Of a stretch of 16,306 bases of DNA, positions 5,788-12,602 are shown piece after piece. The DNA is taken from positions 1-16,306 of the forward strand of contig CALBSL010000137.1 of NCBI GenBank assembly GCA_937968025.1, read 5' to 3'. The stretch comes from an uncultured bacterium (GTDB lineage Bacteria > Patescibacteriota > Patescibacteriia > 2-12-FULL-60-25). Below the pieces are notes generated by a model. It saw only the letters and a program-made list of their open reading frames with translations. It was not told the DNA's origin and searched no databases. Positions within the stretch are counted from its first letter, which is position 1. The number at the start of each line of letters is the position of its first letter. Position numbers and translations under genes: made by a program.

Positions 5788-8049
5788 ATGTTGTCACCTG
5801 CAAAAGACTATTCCATTGAGTTCGCTGGACGTACCCTCACCATCAGTGTCGGTCTCCTCGCTCAACAAACAAACGCTTCGTGTGTGGTGCGCTACGGAGA
5901 TACCGTGGTGCTCTGTGCTGCCACCCTCGGCGAAGCTCGCGAAGACGCTGGATTCTTCCCGCTCAGCGTGGATTTCGAAGAACGTATGTATGCGGCGGGC
6001 CGAATTAAAGGCTCCCGCTTCATCAAGCGTGAAGGGCGTCCTACCGACGAAGCCATTTTGTCTGGCCGTCTTGTAGATCGCGCCGTTCGCCCGCTCTTTC
6101 CTTCCACCCTTCGCAATGAAGTAGCGGTGGTTGCAACCGTTTTTTCCCATGACCAAGAGAACGATGCGGACATTCCTGCCTTGATTGGCGCCTCTTGTGC
6201 GCTCTCGCTTTCTGATATTCCATGGAATGGGCCGATTGCGGCCGTTCGTGTTGGCCGGGTGGATGGCGAGCTCGTCCTCATGCCGAACTATCAGCAGACA
6301 GAACAGGGCGATCTTGACCTTGTGGTCGCCGGTACTCGCGAAAAAACCCTCATGGTTGAGGCAGGAGCGAAACAGGTGTCCGAAGCGGACATGCTCGCCG
6401 CCATGCGCTTTGCCTCTGAAAAACTCCAGCCCGTGATCGAGCTCATCCAACAAGTCGTGAAGCTGCACGGCAAGCAAAAGCAGGTAAAGCCCGTCGCTGA
6501 ATCTGATACCACTAAAGCTGAAGGCTTGCAGCGCGCGAAGCAACTCGTTGACGCCTATTTTGCGGAACACGGTGGCGAGCTCTTTGCTCAGCCGCTCAAA
6601 ACCAAAGCCGATCGCAAGCAGGCGCTCAAGGCGTTTGCCGAACGCGTCCTCGCCCATGCTGCCGAACAAGGTCTCGGCAAAGAATGGAAGAATGTTCTCT
6701 GGCAGCGCATCGAAGACGCCGCTGAACTTGCCGTCACCCGCCTTATCTTGGACCAAGGCCGTCGCCCAGATGGACGTGGCCTCCACGACATTCGCTCCCT
6801 CGGGGGGATGGTCGGTGTGATGCCTCGCACCCACGGATCGGGCCTGTTCCAGCGTGGCTCAACGCAGGTGCTTTCCGCCGTCACGCTCGCCTCACCTGGG
6901 ATGGAGCAAACACTCGACACGATGGAATTCCAGATGAAGAAGCGCTACTTCCATCACTACAACTTCCCAAGCTACGCCGTCAGCGAAACCAAGCCAAACC
7001 GTGGTCCTGGTCGTCGTGAAATCGGGCACGGAGCACTCGCCGAACGTGCGATCATGCCGGTGCTACCAACTCGTGAGCTCTTCCCGTACACCATGCGTGT
7101 CGTTTCAGAAGTACTCGAATCGAACGGCTCAAGCTCGATGGGCGCCACCTGTGGATCTACCCTCGCCCTCATGGATGCCGGTGTGCCGATTACTGCCCCG
7201 GTTGCGGGTATTGCGATGGGGCTTGCGAGCGATGAAGCGAACAATCGCTACCAGGTGATCACCGACCTGCAAGACATGGAAGATGGCGCTGGTGGTATGG
7301 ATTTCAAGATCGCCGGCACCAAGGATGGCATCACCGCCATTCAGATGGACACCAAAACCAGCGGTCTCCCATGGAACGTCGTTGAAGAAACGCTCGCCCG
7401 TGCTCGTGATGCGCGTCTCAAGGTTCTCGAGACCATTCTCGCCGTCATCCCAGCTCCTCGCGCAGAACTCTCCAAGTACGCCCCTCGCATTGTCACGTTC
7501 ATGATCAACCCTGAGAAGATTCGTGATGTCATTGGTCCAGGCGGAAAGGTGATCAACGAGATCATCGCAAAACATAAAGTTGAAATTGATATTGAGGATA
7601 GCGGTCAGGTGACCGTTACGTCGGTCAATCCTGAATCACTGCAGGCAGCCGTCGATTGGATCAAGCAGCTCACCCGCGAAGTGAAAGCCGGCGAAACCTT
7701 CGAAGGTCGTGTCACGCGCATTCTCGACTTCGGAGCCTTCGTCGAAATCCTGCCAAAGGTCGAAGGACTCGTACACATCTCTGAGATGGCGCCGTATCGC
7801 GTTGGAAAAGTGGGTGACATCGTGAAGATTGGTCAGATAGTACATGTAGTCGTGTACGAAATCGACGACATGGGTCGCCTCAACCTCTCGATGAAGCGCA
7901 CCGAAGGAAACGTCTACCCACCGGCGCCGGAAGGAGCGAGCGCTCCACAGCGCAGCGGAGGGTTCTCTCGCGGACCTCGTCGCGAAGGAGATGGACCTCG
8001 CCCGCCACGATCAGACGATCAACCACGAACACCACGAGTGATTTCGTAA
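5788..8049 (+). CDS. pnp: Polyribonucleotide nucleotidyltransferase (PNPase)
   Basis: PNPase degrades RNA 3' to 5' by phosphorolysis and forms a trimer, often the core of the degradosome. This 753-residue protein shows the full order: first RNase PH domain (about 10-230), helical linker, second RNase PH domain (about 322-555, starting at RRPDGRG), KH domain (about 570-630, with GPGGK as GxxG loop) and S1 domain (about 633-702). The metal and catalytic set equivalent to E. coli Asp486, Asp492 and Lys494 is present as Asp499, Asp505 and Lys507 in EDGAGGMDFK. The tail after S1 (705-753) is rich in Arg, Gly and Pro, similar in character to the tail of the upstream NYN protein, and probably binds RNA or partners. 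The ATG at 5788 follows the upstream stop by one base. A strong terminator follows at 8063. Confidence 0.97.
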   Translation: MLSPAKDYSIEFAGRTLTISVGLLAQQTNASCVVRYGDTVVLCAATLGEAREDAGFFPLSVDFEERMYAAGRIKGSRFIKREGRPTDEAILSGRLVDRAVRPLFPSTLRNEVAVVATVFSHDQENDADIPALIGASCALSLSDIPWNGPIAAVRVGRVDGELVLMPNYQQTEQGDLDLVVAGTREKTLMVEAGAKQVSEADMLAAMRFASEKLQPVIELIQQVVKLHGKQKQVKPVAESDTTKAEGLQRAKQLVDAYFAEHGGELFAQPLKTKADRKQALKAFAERVLAHAAEQGLGKEWKNVLWQRIEDAAELAVTRLILDQGRRPDGRGLHDIRSLGGMVGVMPRTHGSGLFQRGSTQVLSAVTLASPGMEQTLDTMEFQMKKRYFHHYNFPSYAVSETKPNRGPGRREIGHGALAERAIMPVLPTRELFPYTMRVVSEVLESNGSSSMGATCGSTLALMDAGVPITAPVAGIAMGLASDEANNRYQVITDLQDMEDGAGGMDFKIAGTKDGITAIQMDTKTSGLPWNVVEETLARARDARLKVLETILAVIPAPRAELSKYAPRIVTFMINPEKIRDVIGPGGKVINEIIAKHKVEIDIEDSGQVTVTSVNPESLQAAVDWIKQLTREVKAGETFEGRVTRILDFGAFVEILPKVEGLVHISEMAPYRVGKVGDIVKIGQIVHVVVYEIDDMGRLNLSMKRTEGNVYPPAPEGASAPQRSGGFSRGPRREGDGPRPPRSDDQPRTPRVIS

Positions 8050-8062
8050 GCATATACAGCAT

Positions 8063-8088
8063 AAACCCGGTCTTTGGACCGGGTTTTG
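8063..8088 (+). terminator. Rho-independent terminator after pnp
   Basis: AACCCGGTC (8064-8072), loop TTTG, GACCGGGTT (8077-8085) form a perfect 9-bp stem followed by TTGCTT. It starts 14 bases after the pnp stop, so the next gene needs its own promoter. Confidence 0.85.
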
Positions 8089-8146
8089 CTTGACCTGTGA
8101 GATCGCTCGCCAAACCCGATTCTTTTCGCTACTCTAGACATCATCC

Positions 8147-9214
8147 ATGGAAGAGTACTTTCCGCCGATGGGAACCGACCATCAAATTCTCGATGGTCGC
8201 GAAGCGCGTCCTCGTGCACATCTTTTTATTATCGGTGGCGCAACGCTTGTTTTACTCCTCCTCTGCGCGTTTGGTTGGTGGAAACAACGAACACACACCT
8301 TCTCCGTTCCACAAGGAGCAATCACGCTTGATTCCTCACGAACGGCGACTGAGACACTCCGTTCCGAACAGCGACTCACCATTTCCCCCGCTTGGAAAGA
8401 TGTTCGCGCCGGCCTTCTTCCTCGCGTTGTTGGCGGCTCGTTCGAAGAACCGACCTGGCTCATCGCCCCACGCTGGGCAAAAACCCCGCAGGGCTGGAAC
8501 GTCATCGAGCGATATGGCGTGTATGCCGTATTCGTCCATCCTGAGGCGCCCTCTTCAACCCGACCGCTTCAGCTGCGTGACCGCGCCGCTTGGACCAATG
8601 GGATCAAACAACCGCTCATTCGTGGCCAGTTGATGACCGAAGACGGGACTATTTCATTCGCGGTGAATGATTCTGTGTTCGCCACGAATATCCCCGCCAC
8701 CAAACCCACCGTCGAACTTCTGCAGGGCTACGATACATCCTATACCCTACAGCAATCGCCTCTGGATAGCGTTCTTCTGCAACGGCTCGTTCTCGGAATA
8801 CAGGGTCTTGCTCCTTGGCGTGAAGATATTTCTCGCATCGCTTGGAATAGCCCGACTGGAACCCTCACCGATTGGTCCTTGGAACTTCGGAACGCCAGCT
8901 CAACGCTTGGACAGATTCTTGCGACCACCACCACGATAAATCGAGTGAACCTCCTTGCTGATGGCTCGGCGAGTATCCGACGGTTGATCGTTTCTCCCGT
9001 CACCACAACCACGGTCCAATCTGGCAATAGCTCTCCTGCGACACTCGCCTCGTGTAGCAACTCACGCTTCCACCCCTTCTTTCAATTGAGTGGATCGTCC
9101 CTGGCGCATGCATGGTCGCGACTCGGCACAACCCCTCCATCTTTTTTTCAGATCGGTGAGCTCAATGGTCAATTCACGATCTGCCTTCGCGAACGAGTGG
9201 ATGTGGATAAGTAG
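8147..9214 (+). CDS. Hypothetical single-pass membrane-anchored protein
   Basis: I do not recognise this 355-residue protein. A short hydrophilic N-terminus (1-24) leads into one membrane helix (about 25-45, rich in Leu and ending in GWWKQR). The rest (50-355) is a soluble domain, presumably outside the cell because the positive charges lie on both sides but no second helix exists. It is rich in Ser/Thr with short hydrophobic strands, several Trp-Arg pairs, and two cysteines near the C-terminus (in ASCSN and TICLR) that could form a disulfide. No catalytic motif was seen. The ATG at 8147 is the first in frame after the pnp terminator; no Shine-Dalgarno is clear, and only a poor TACTCT at 8130-8135 could be a -10. 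It directly precedes the structured RNA region. Confidence 0.7.
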   Translation: MEEYFPPMGTDHQILDGREARPRAHLFIIGGATLVLLLLCAFGWWKQRTHTFSVPQGAITLDSSRTATETLRSEQRLTISPAWKDVRAGLLPRVVGGSFEEPTWLIAPRWAKTPQGWNVIERYGVYAVFVHPEAPSSTRPLQLRDRAAWTNGIKQPLIRGQLMTEDGTISFAVNDSVFATNIPATKPTVELLQGYDTSYTLQQSPLDSVLLQRLVLGIQGLAPWREDISRIAWNSPTGTLTDWSLELRNASSTLGQILATTTTINRVNLLADGSASIRRLIVSPVTTTTVQSGNSSPATLASCSNSRFHPFFQLSGSSLAHAWSRLGTTPPSFFQIGELNGQFTICLRERVDVDK

Positions 9215-9251
9215 CTCTAACCGTTGCAGCACAAGGCGATAGATGCGGTGG

Positions 9252-9280
9252 TTGAAAAAACCGAAAAAAAATGCTATAGT
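9252..9280 (+). promoter_or_regulatory. Strong sigma70-type promoter of the structured RNA
   Basis: TTGAAA (9252-9257), a spacer of exactly 17 bases, then TATAGT (9275-9280) preceded by TGC, so the -10 is also extended. It is one of the best promoters in the window. Transcription should start near 9287. No long reading frame follows, which points to an RNA product. Confidence 0.75.
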
Positions 9281-9284
9281 GAAT

Positions 9285-9404
9285 ATGTGGTTGAAACAAG
9301 AGTACAGCCACACTGTTCTTTCATACGCCGGACCCATTACCTACGTGCTTGGATCTCGCCTCGCCGGGATCAAGCGATTACCTTTGCGCCGGCCCTACAA
9401 CTGA
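9285..9404 (+). CDS. Possible 39-residue peptide at the 5' end of the structured RNA (doubtful)
   Basis: An ATG at 9285 opens a 39-codon frame (begins MWLKQEYSHT, ends RRPYN) that lies right at the predicted transcription start. If transcription began a little earlier than the usual position it could be a leaderless peptide; otherwise it is chance. It has no Shine-Dalgarno and overlaps the first helix of the RNA. I recognise no family. Listed because it is the only short frame well placed against the promoter. Confidence 0.15.
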   Translation: MWLKQEYSHTVLSYAGPITYVLGSRLAGIKRLPLRRPYN

Positions 9405-9997
9405 AGATCTCGCTCTTTGTCGGTGTGTACCTTGTTCGTGTGTAGGTGAGGTGTGTGAGTGATGTTCGTGAATGTGCGTTGATTGCTTTCTCGTTCTTTG
9501 TTGGTCAGGGCGATTGTTCGAAAACACGTTTGTTCCTCACCCTTTTTCTTGTGACGGGTTTGTTGTCACATAGTTCCTTCTAGCGGGTGATCCCTTCATC
9601 ATCTCGCATACATATTCTCAGAGTTCCATTCCCTGTCTTTTTGGAGAAAGCGCTTTGTCTGCAGAGACAGGGAATGGAGCGATCCTTCCCTCCCCCTAGT
9701 CCCTACGGGGATTGATTCCACATGGAATGGGGAGGCATCCTCGCTTGATTTCGTCACACGTGCTTGTGGTGACGATCGGTATCTCTCACTCATATAGTAC
9801 GACCTTCGGGCGTGCTATCGAGGGCTCTACCATCAGGTGGGCTGTTGCCAAACTATTGAACGCAAGTTCGGTCCCTCAAATGCCTTTTCGCTTCTCACCC
9901 CTCGCGGATGAGACCTAGAAGGCTACCGCCTTCGTTCCTGCGGCGTCGACTGCCGCGTCTCTTCCACCAGGCGCGCCATCGACGCCTTTATCTATTT
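9287..9997 (+). ncRNA. Candidate large structured non-coding RNA (about 700 nt)
   Basis: The transcript predicted from the promoter at 9252-9280 crosses a gene-free region packed with nested helices. By hand: GCCGG/CCGGC (9327-9331 with 9389-9393) enclosing GCTTGGATC/GATCAAGC; GGTGAGG/CCTCACC (9445-9451 with 9535-9541); a 16-bp stem 9623-9638 with 9665-9680; a three-way junction closed by 9689-9695/9729-9735 with two hairpins (loops TACG and ACAT); 9751-9757/9769-9775; 9794-9801/9811-9818 capped by CC-TTCG-GG; 9827-9831/9836-9840; 9858-9861/9866-9869 with loop GCAA; 9918-9923/9928-9933; 9940-9944/9952-9956. Stable UNCG and GNRA loops occur on the plus strand only, which fixes the strand. I see no hallmark of RNase P, tmRNA, SRP, 6S RNA, T-box or group I/II introns. 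The 3' end is the weak terminator at 9969. The 5' half (to about 9600) is U/G-rich and less structured, so the RNA could instead begin later. Confidence 0.6.
9623..9680 (+). repeat. Long inverted repeat within the structured RNA
   Basis: Sixteen base pairs join 9623-9638 and 9665-9680 (thirteen of them perfect Watson-Crick: CCATTCCCTGTCT with AGACAGGGAATGG, extended by U-A, a U-G wobble and G-C). The 26-base apical part contains the perfect palindrome AAAGCGCTTT (9647-9656). The last three bases could pair instead with TCGCT at 9741-9745, so two alternative folds compete here. Confidence 0.8.
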
Positions 9998-9999
9998 CC
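9969..9999 (+). terminator. Possible weak terminator of the structured RNA
   Basis: AGGCG (9969-9973) pairs with CGCCT (9983-9987) across a nine-base loop, followed by the U-rich TTATCTATTT. Stem and tract are both weaker than the other terminators here; it is chosen because it ends the hairpin series and precedes the next promoter. Confidence 0.4.
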
Positions 10000-10057
10000 A
10001 AAAATTTCGTGAAACGCAATCTCTATTGACAATTCGTTCCGTGTTTCCCGGGTTGCC

Positions 10058-10067
10058 GTGGTATACT
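10058..10067 (+). promoter_or_regulatory. Extended -10 promoter of the dksA-like/lspA/comM operon
   Basis: GTGGTATACT contains the extended -10 TGGTATACT and is identical over ten bases to the promoter of the pilin block. Start of transcription near 10074 leaves a leader of about six bases to the ATG at 10080, so the message is nearly leaderless. A TTGACA at 10026-10031 is 30 bases from the -10, too far to act as its -35. Confidence 0.65.
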
Positions 10068-10079
10068 TTCTTTAAACAT

Positions 10080-10457
10080 ATGCTCTCTCCCGCCGACGTA
10101 CAACGCCTCGAGACCCTTCTCCTGGCCCACGAAGAACGGTTGACCAAAGATTTGCTTGAAATTGCTGATGAGGATCCAGCAGCTCCCGGCACGTATATTG
10201 CAAAACACATGGAAACAGGGGGCGATACCGATGATGACAACGGCATCGAGAGCACCGCTCTCTCCGACGATATGCCCGTCGTCGACAAGCTCCAAGAAGA
10301 GCTTCGAGATGTTCGCAAGGCACTGATTACCGTGAAAAAAGGGACCTACGGCGTGTGCAAATACTGCAATAAAGATATTGATTTGAAGCGCTTAGAAGCT
10401 CGACCGGAATCCTCCTCCTGCGTGGCATGCAAAAAAACCCTTACACAAGAGCTGTAG
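10080..10457 (+). CDS. DksA/TraR-family C4 zinc-finger protein
   Basis: This 125-residue protein belongs to the DksA/TraR family, whose members reach into the RNA polymerase secondary channel and alter promoter choice. It has an N-terminal helix (1-30), an acidic middle rich in Asp (about 48-65), a second helix (66-86), and the C-terminal zinc finger YGVCKYC...CVACKK with cysteines 93, 96, 114 and 117 (C-x2-C-x17-C-x2-C). Two acidic tips as in E. coli DksA are not obvious, so it may not act exactly like DksA. The ATG at 10080 is preferred over an open extension to 10026 because the promoter lies at 10058-10067, inside that extension. Its last 31 bases overlap the lspA start in another frame. 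Confidence 0.88.
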   Translation: MLSPADVQRLETLLLAHEERLTKDLLEIADEDPAAPGTYIAKHMETGGDTDDDNGIESTALSDDMPVVDKLQEELRDVRKALITVKKGTYGVCKYCNKDIDLKRLEARPESSSCVACKKTLTQEL

Positions 10458-10942
10458 CCATCGGACTGTTCTCTCTCACTTCTCTCCTGACCGCTGTTGC
10501 TGATCTTCTCAGCAAGTACATTTTTTTTGATCGGTTCCTGCTCGATTCACTTCCACGCTTTTCCTGGTTTGGGGGAAGAATCCAGCATTATCTCCATGCG
10601 AATCTCGGCGCCACGTTTAACGCCCCCATTCCGCTCCCACTCATTATTCTTGCCGCCCTTGTCTTCTGTGGTTGGCTTCTTTCGTTTATTTTTGCGAATG
10701 CAGCGCACTGGAAGCATCCCGCCCTACTGCTTGGCGGGGGGCTGGTCTTTGGTGGCGCCATTGGCAATTTGTATGATCGAGTCGCCCTAGGCTTCGTTCG
10801 TGACTGGATGCTGTTTTGGCATCGTACGGTCGCAAACATCGCGGATTTTGCCATCCTGATTGGTTTTCTCGTACTTCTTGGTCTTTCGCTGCACATCCCC
10901 TCTCGACAACGATCAAAATCCATGCCACGGAGTAAGGCATGA
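10427..10942 (+). CDS. lspA: Signal peptidase II (lipoprotein signal peptidase)
   Basis: LspA is the aspartic membrane protease that removes signal peptides from lipidated prolipoproteins. The 171-residue length is typical. Conserved blocks are present: DLLSK in helix 1 (Asp26, Lys30), NLGATF (Asn59), GGAIGNLYDRVALGFVRDW with catalytic Asp117, and NIAD with catalytic Asp140; four hydrophobic helices fit the family. NLGATF has Thr where most have Ala, a mild variant. The ATG at 10427 lies inside the end of the DksA-like gene (31-base overlap) and no later Met exists before helix 1, so the overlap is probably real and implies coupling. The stop overlaps the comM start as ATGA. It matures lipoproteins, none of which is obvious in this window. 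Confidence 0.93.
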   Translation: MQKNPYTRAVAIGLFSLTSLLTAVADLLSKYIFFDRFLLDSLPRFSWFGGRIQHYLHANLGATFNAPIPLPLIILAALVFCGWLLSFIFANAAHWKHPALLLGGGLVFGGAIGNLYDRVALGFVRDWMLFWHRTVANIADFAILIGFLVLLGLSLHIPSRQRSKSMPRSKA

Positions 10943-12450
10943 CCTCCTCTCTCGCATCCGCCTCACTCATCGGCGTTCGTGCCGAACCCGTCTTCGTTGA
11001 ATCTGACATCAGCCCCGGCTTGAGCTCGTTCACGCTCGTCGGCCTTGCCGATGCTTCGGTGCAAGAAGCGCGAGAACGTATCAGAAGCGCCATTCGTCAG
11101 TCTGGCTTTCCCTTTCCTACGACACGCATCACGATCAACCTTGCTCCCGCTGATCAAAAGAAAAGCGGATCGTTGTTTGATATGCCTATCGCTGTCGCCC
11201 TGCTTGCCCATCAAGGAATCGTGCCGTTTGAGCGCTTGCGTGGAGCGTTATTCGTGGGCGAGCTTGGGCTTGATGGATCGATTCGTGCTATCAGAGGCGC
11301 ACTCGCTATTGCCGTGATGGCGCAGCAACGTGGCTATGATCGACTCTATCTTGCCCCAGATAACGCCCAAGAAGCCGCATGCGTCGATGGCGTGCGTGCC
11401 GTGCCCGTTCCGGATCTTCGCACCCTTGTACGCTATCTTCATCAAGATAATGTTCCGGTCGCAACACCAGCCGTGAATAGAACGACGTCGATCAAACCCA
11501 AGACATCACCTCTCTCAGCGGTTCGCGGACATCAACAGGCGAAACGCGCTCTTGAGATTGCGGCCGCCGGTCATCACAACCTCCTTCTCTATGGTCCCCC
11601 TGGGTCAGGAAAGACCCTCCTTGCGCGAAGCCTCCCCTCCCTCCTCCCGCCATTAACGACTGAAGAGTCGCTCGAGGCAACCCAGATTCATTCCGCCGCA
11701 GGCACTCTCACACATCCTGCGCTGCTCGTAGAACCGCCATTCCGCTCGCCCCATCACACCTCAAGCCTTCTTTCGCTTGTTGGTGGCGGCAGTATACCAA
11801 GACCTGGGGAGATCTCGCTCGCGCATCACGGCGTGCTCTTTCTCGATGAACTTCCCGAATACTCTCGAACGCTTATCGAATCTCTTCGACAACCGCTTGA
11901 AGACCGCCTGATTCACATCAGCCGTGTAGGCGCATCGCTCTGCTTTCCTGCGCATTTTCAGCTCATTGCAACGATGAACCCTTGTCCGTGTGGGTTTGCC
12001 GGCTCCATCGAGAACCGCTGCCAATGCCCTCCGTCTCGGATCGAAGCCTATAAAAAGCGCCTGAGTGGGCCGATTTTGGATCGTATCGATCTCTTCGTAC
12101 ATATGGATCGACTTCCGCATGATGAGCTTCAACAGCCGCAGCCTTCTGCTTCGGCGAGTGATCCCGTGCCACGAGTGCTCGCCGCCAGACAACGCATGCG
12201 CTCTCGATCAGCTGATGGAAAGGGCCTCTCGAGCAGCCTTTCGCTGTCCGAGCTTGAAACGCCGACCCATCTCAGCCCCGATTCCCGAGACATCCTCTCG
12301 CTCGCTGTTCAACGGTATCAGCTGTCTGCACGTGGCTATACACGATTGCTGCGCGTCGCACGCACGATCGCTGATCTCGACGGTCACGAGCTAATCGGGC
12401 CGGCTGCCGTCACCGAAGCGCTTACCTATCGAAAAAAAGATGAATTTTAA
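10939..12450 (+). CDS. comM: ComM/YifB-family AAA+ ATPase (Mg-chelatase-like)
   Basis: ComM is a hexameric helicase that promotes branch migration when transformed single-stranded DNA recombines into the chromosome. The 503-residue length matches the family. An N-terminal Lon-substrate-like domain (about 1-165, with GLADASVQEARER) is followed by the AAA+ core with Walker A GPPGSGKT (219-226), the family motif FRSPHHT, Walker B VLFLDEL (299-305), the Cys-rich MNPCPCG (Cys349, Cys351) with CQC (361, 363), LDRIDL as sensor region, and the C-terminal Mg_chelatase helical domain. The ATG at 10939 overlaps the lspA stop by four bases (ATGA), a clear operon link. No terminator follows before the next promoter. 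Confidence 0.95.
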   Translation: MTSSLASASLIGVRAEPVFVESDISPGLSSFTLVGLADASVQEARERIRSAIRQSGFPFPTTRITINLAPADQKKSGSLFDMPIAVALLAHQGIVPFERLRGALFVGELGLDGSIRAIRGALAIAVMAQQRGYDRLYLAPDNAQEAACVDGVRAVPVPDLRTLVRYLHQDNVPVATPAVNRTTSIKPKTSPLSAVRGHQQAKRALEIAAAGHHNLLLYGPPGSGKTLLARSLPSLLPPLTTEESLEATQIHSAAGTLTHPALLVEPPFRSPHHTSSLLSLVGGGSIPRPGEISLAHHGVLFLDELPEYSRTLIESLRQPLEDRLIHISRVGASLCFPAHFQLIATMNPCPCGFAGSIENRCQCPPSRIEAYKKRLSGPILDRIDLFVHMDRLPHDELQQPQPSASASDPVPRVLAARQRMRSRSADGKGLSSSLSLSELETPTHLSPDSRDILSLAVQRYQLSARGYTRLLRVARTIADLDGHELIGPAAVTEALTYRKKDEF

Positions 12451-12470
12451 GCCAATATTTCTAAAAAATC

Positions 12471-12499
12471 TTGACGTCGCACCCCCCATTCCCTATCCT
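12471..12499 (+). promoter_or_regulatory. Promoter of the LysM/M23 peptidase gene
   Basis: TTGACG (12471-12476), a 17-base spacer, then TATCCT (12494-12499). It begins 20 bases after the comM stop, so the peptidase gene can be transcribed independently. Transcription would start near 12506, leaving a leader of about 97 bases to TTG 12603 or 139 bases to ATT 12645, the longest leader in the window. Confidence 0.6.
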
Positions 12500-12602
12500 G
12501 GATCCACACTCTACATCACTTCGTGCTTTATCGGCTGCGTGACCACGTCCACTATGAGCGCGTCACGTACCGTCGGTTCGGGCCTGTAGAATTCTGTCCT
12601 GG

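Noticed and set aside
5794..6834. A 346-residue minus-strand reading frame
   Set aside because: It is antisense to pnp, whose domains and catalytic residues are fully conserved; the opposite frame is open only because of codon bias.
9202..9210. A perfect DnaA box (TGTGGATAA) next to a gene-free region, suggesting a replication origin
   Set aside because: Only one box is seen, it lies within the last codons of the 8147-9214 gene, there is no AT-rich unwinding region, and no dnaA or dnaN gene is present.
9224..9445. A 73-residue plus-strand reading frame
   Set aside because: It starts before the RNA promoter, spans its -35 and -10 elements, and shows no protein-like pattern.
9421..9460. CRISPR-like or microsatellite repeats in the GTGTGTG-rich stretch
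   Set aside because: The units are short, irregular and without spacers of constant length.
9626..9677. Terminal inverted repeats of a small insertion element
   Set aside because: The two arms are only 26 bases apart, there is no transposase or target duplication, and they fit one RNA hairpin among many.
9590..9990. RNase P RNA or tmRNA as the identity of the structured RNA
   Set aside because: The RNase P signature GAGGAAAGTCC and its 3' partner are absent on both strands. The CTTCCACCA at 9961-9969 recalls a tmRNA 3' end, and GCGGC-GTCGACT-GCCGC recalls a T arm, but the T loop lacks the usual first bases, the spacing to CCA is two bases too long, and no matching 5' acceptor strand is found.
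10026..10031. TTGACA as the -35 of the dksA-like promoter
   Set aside because: The distance to TATACT at 10062 is 30 bases, far from the usual 16-19.
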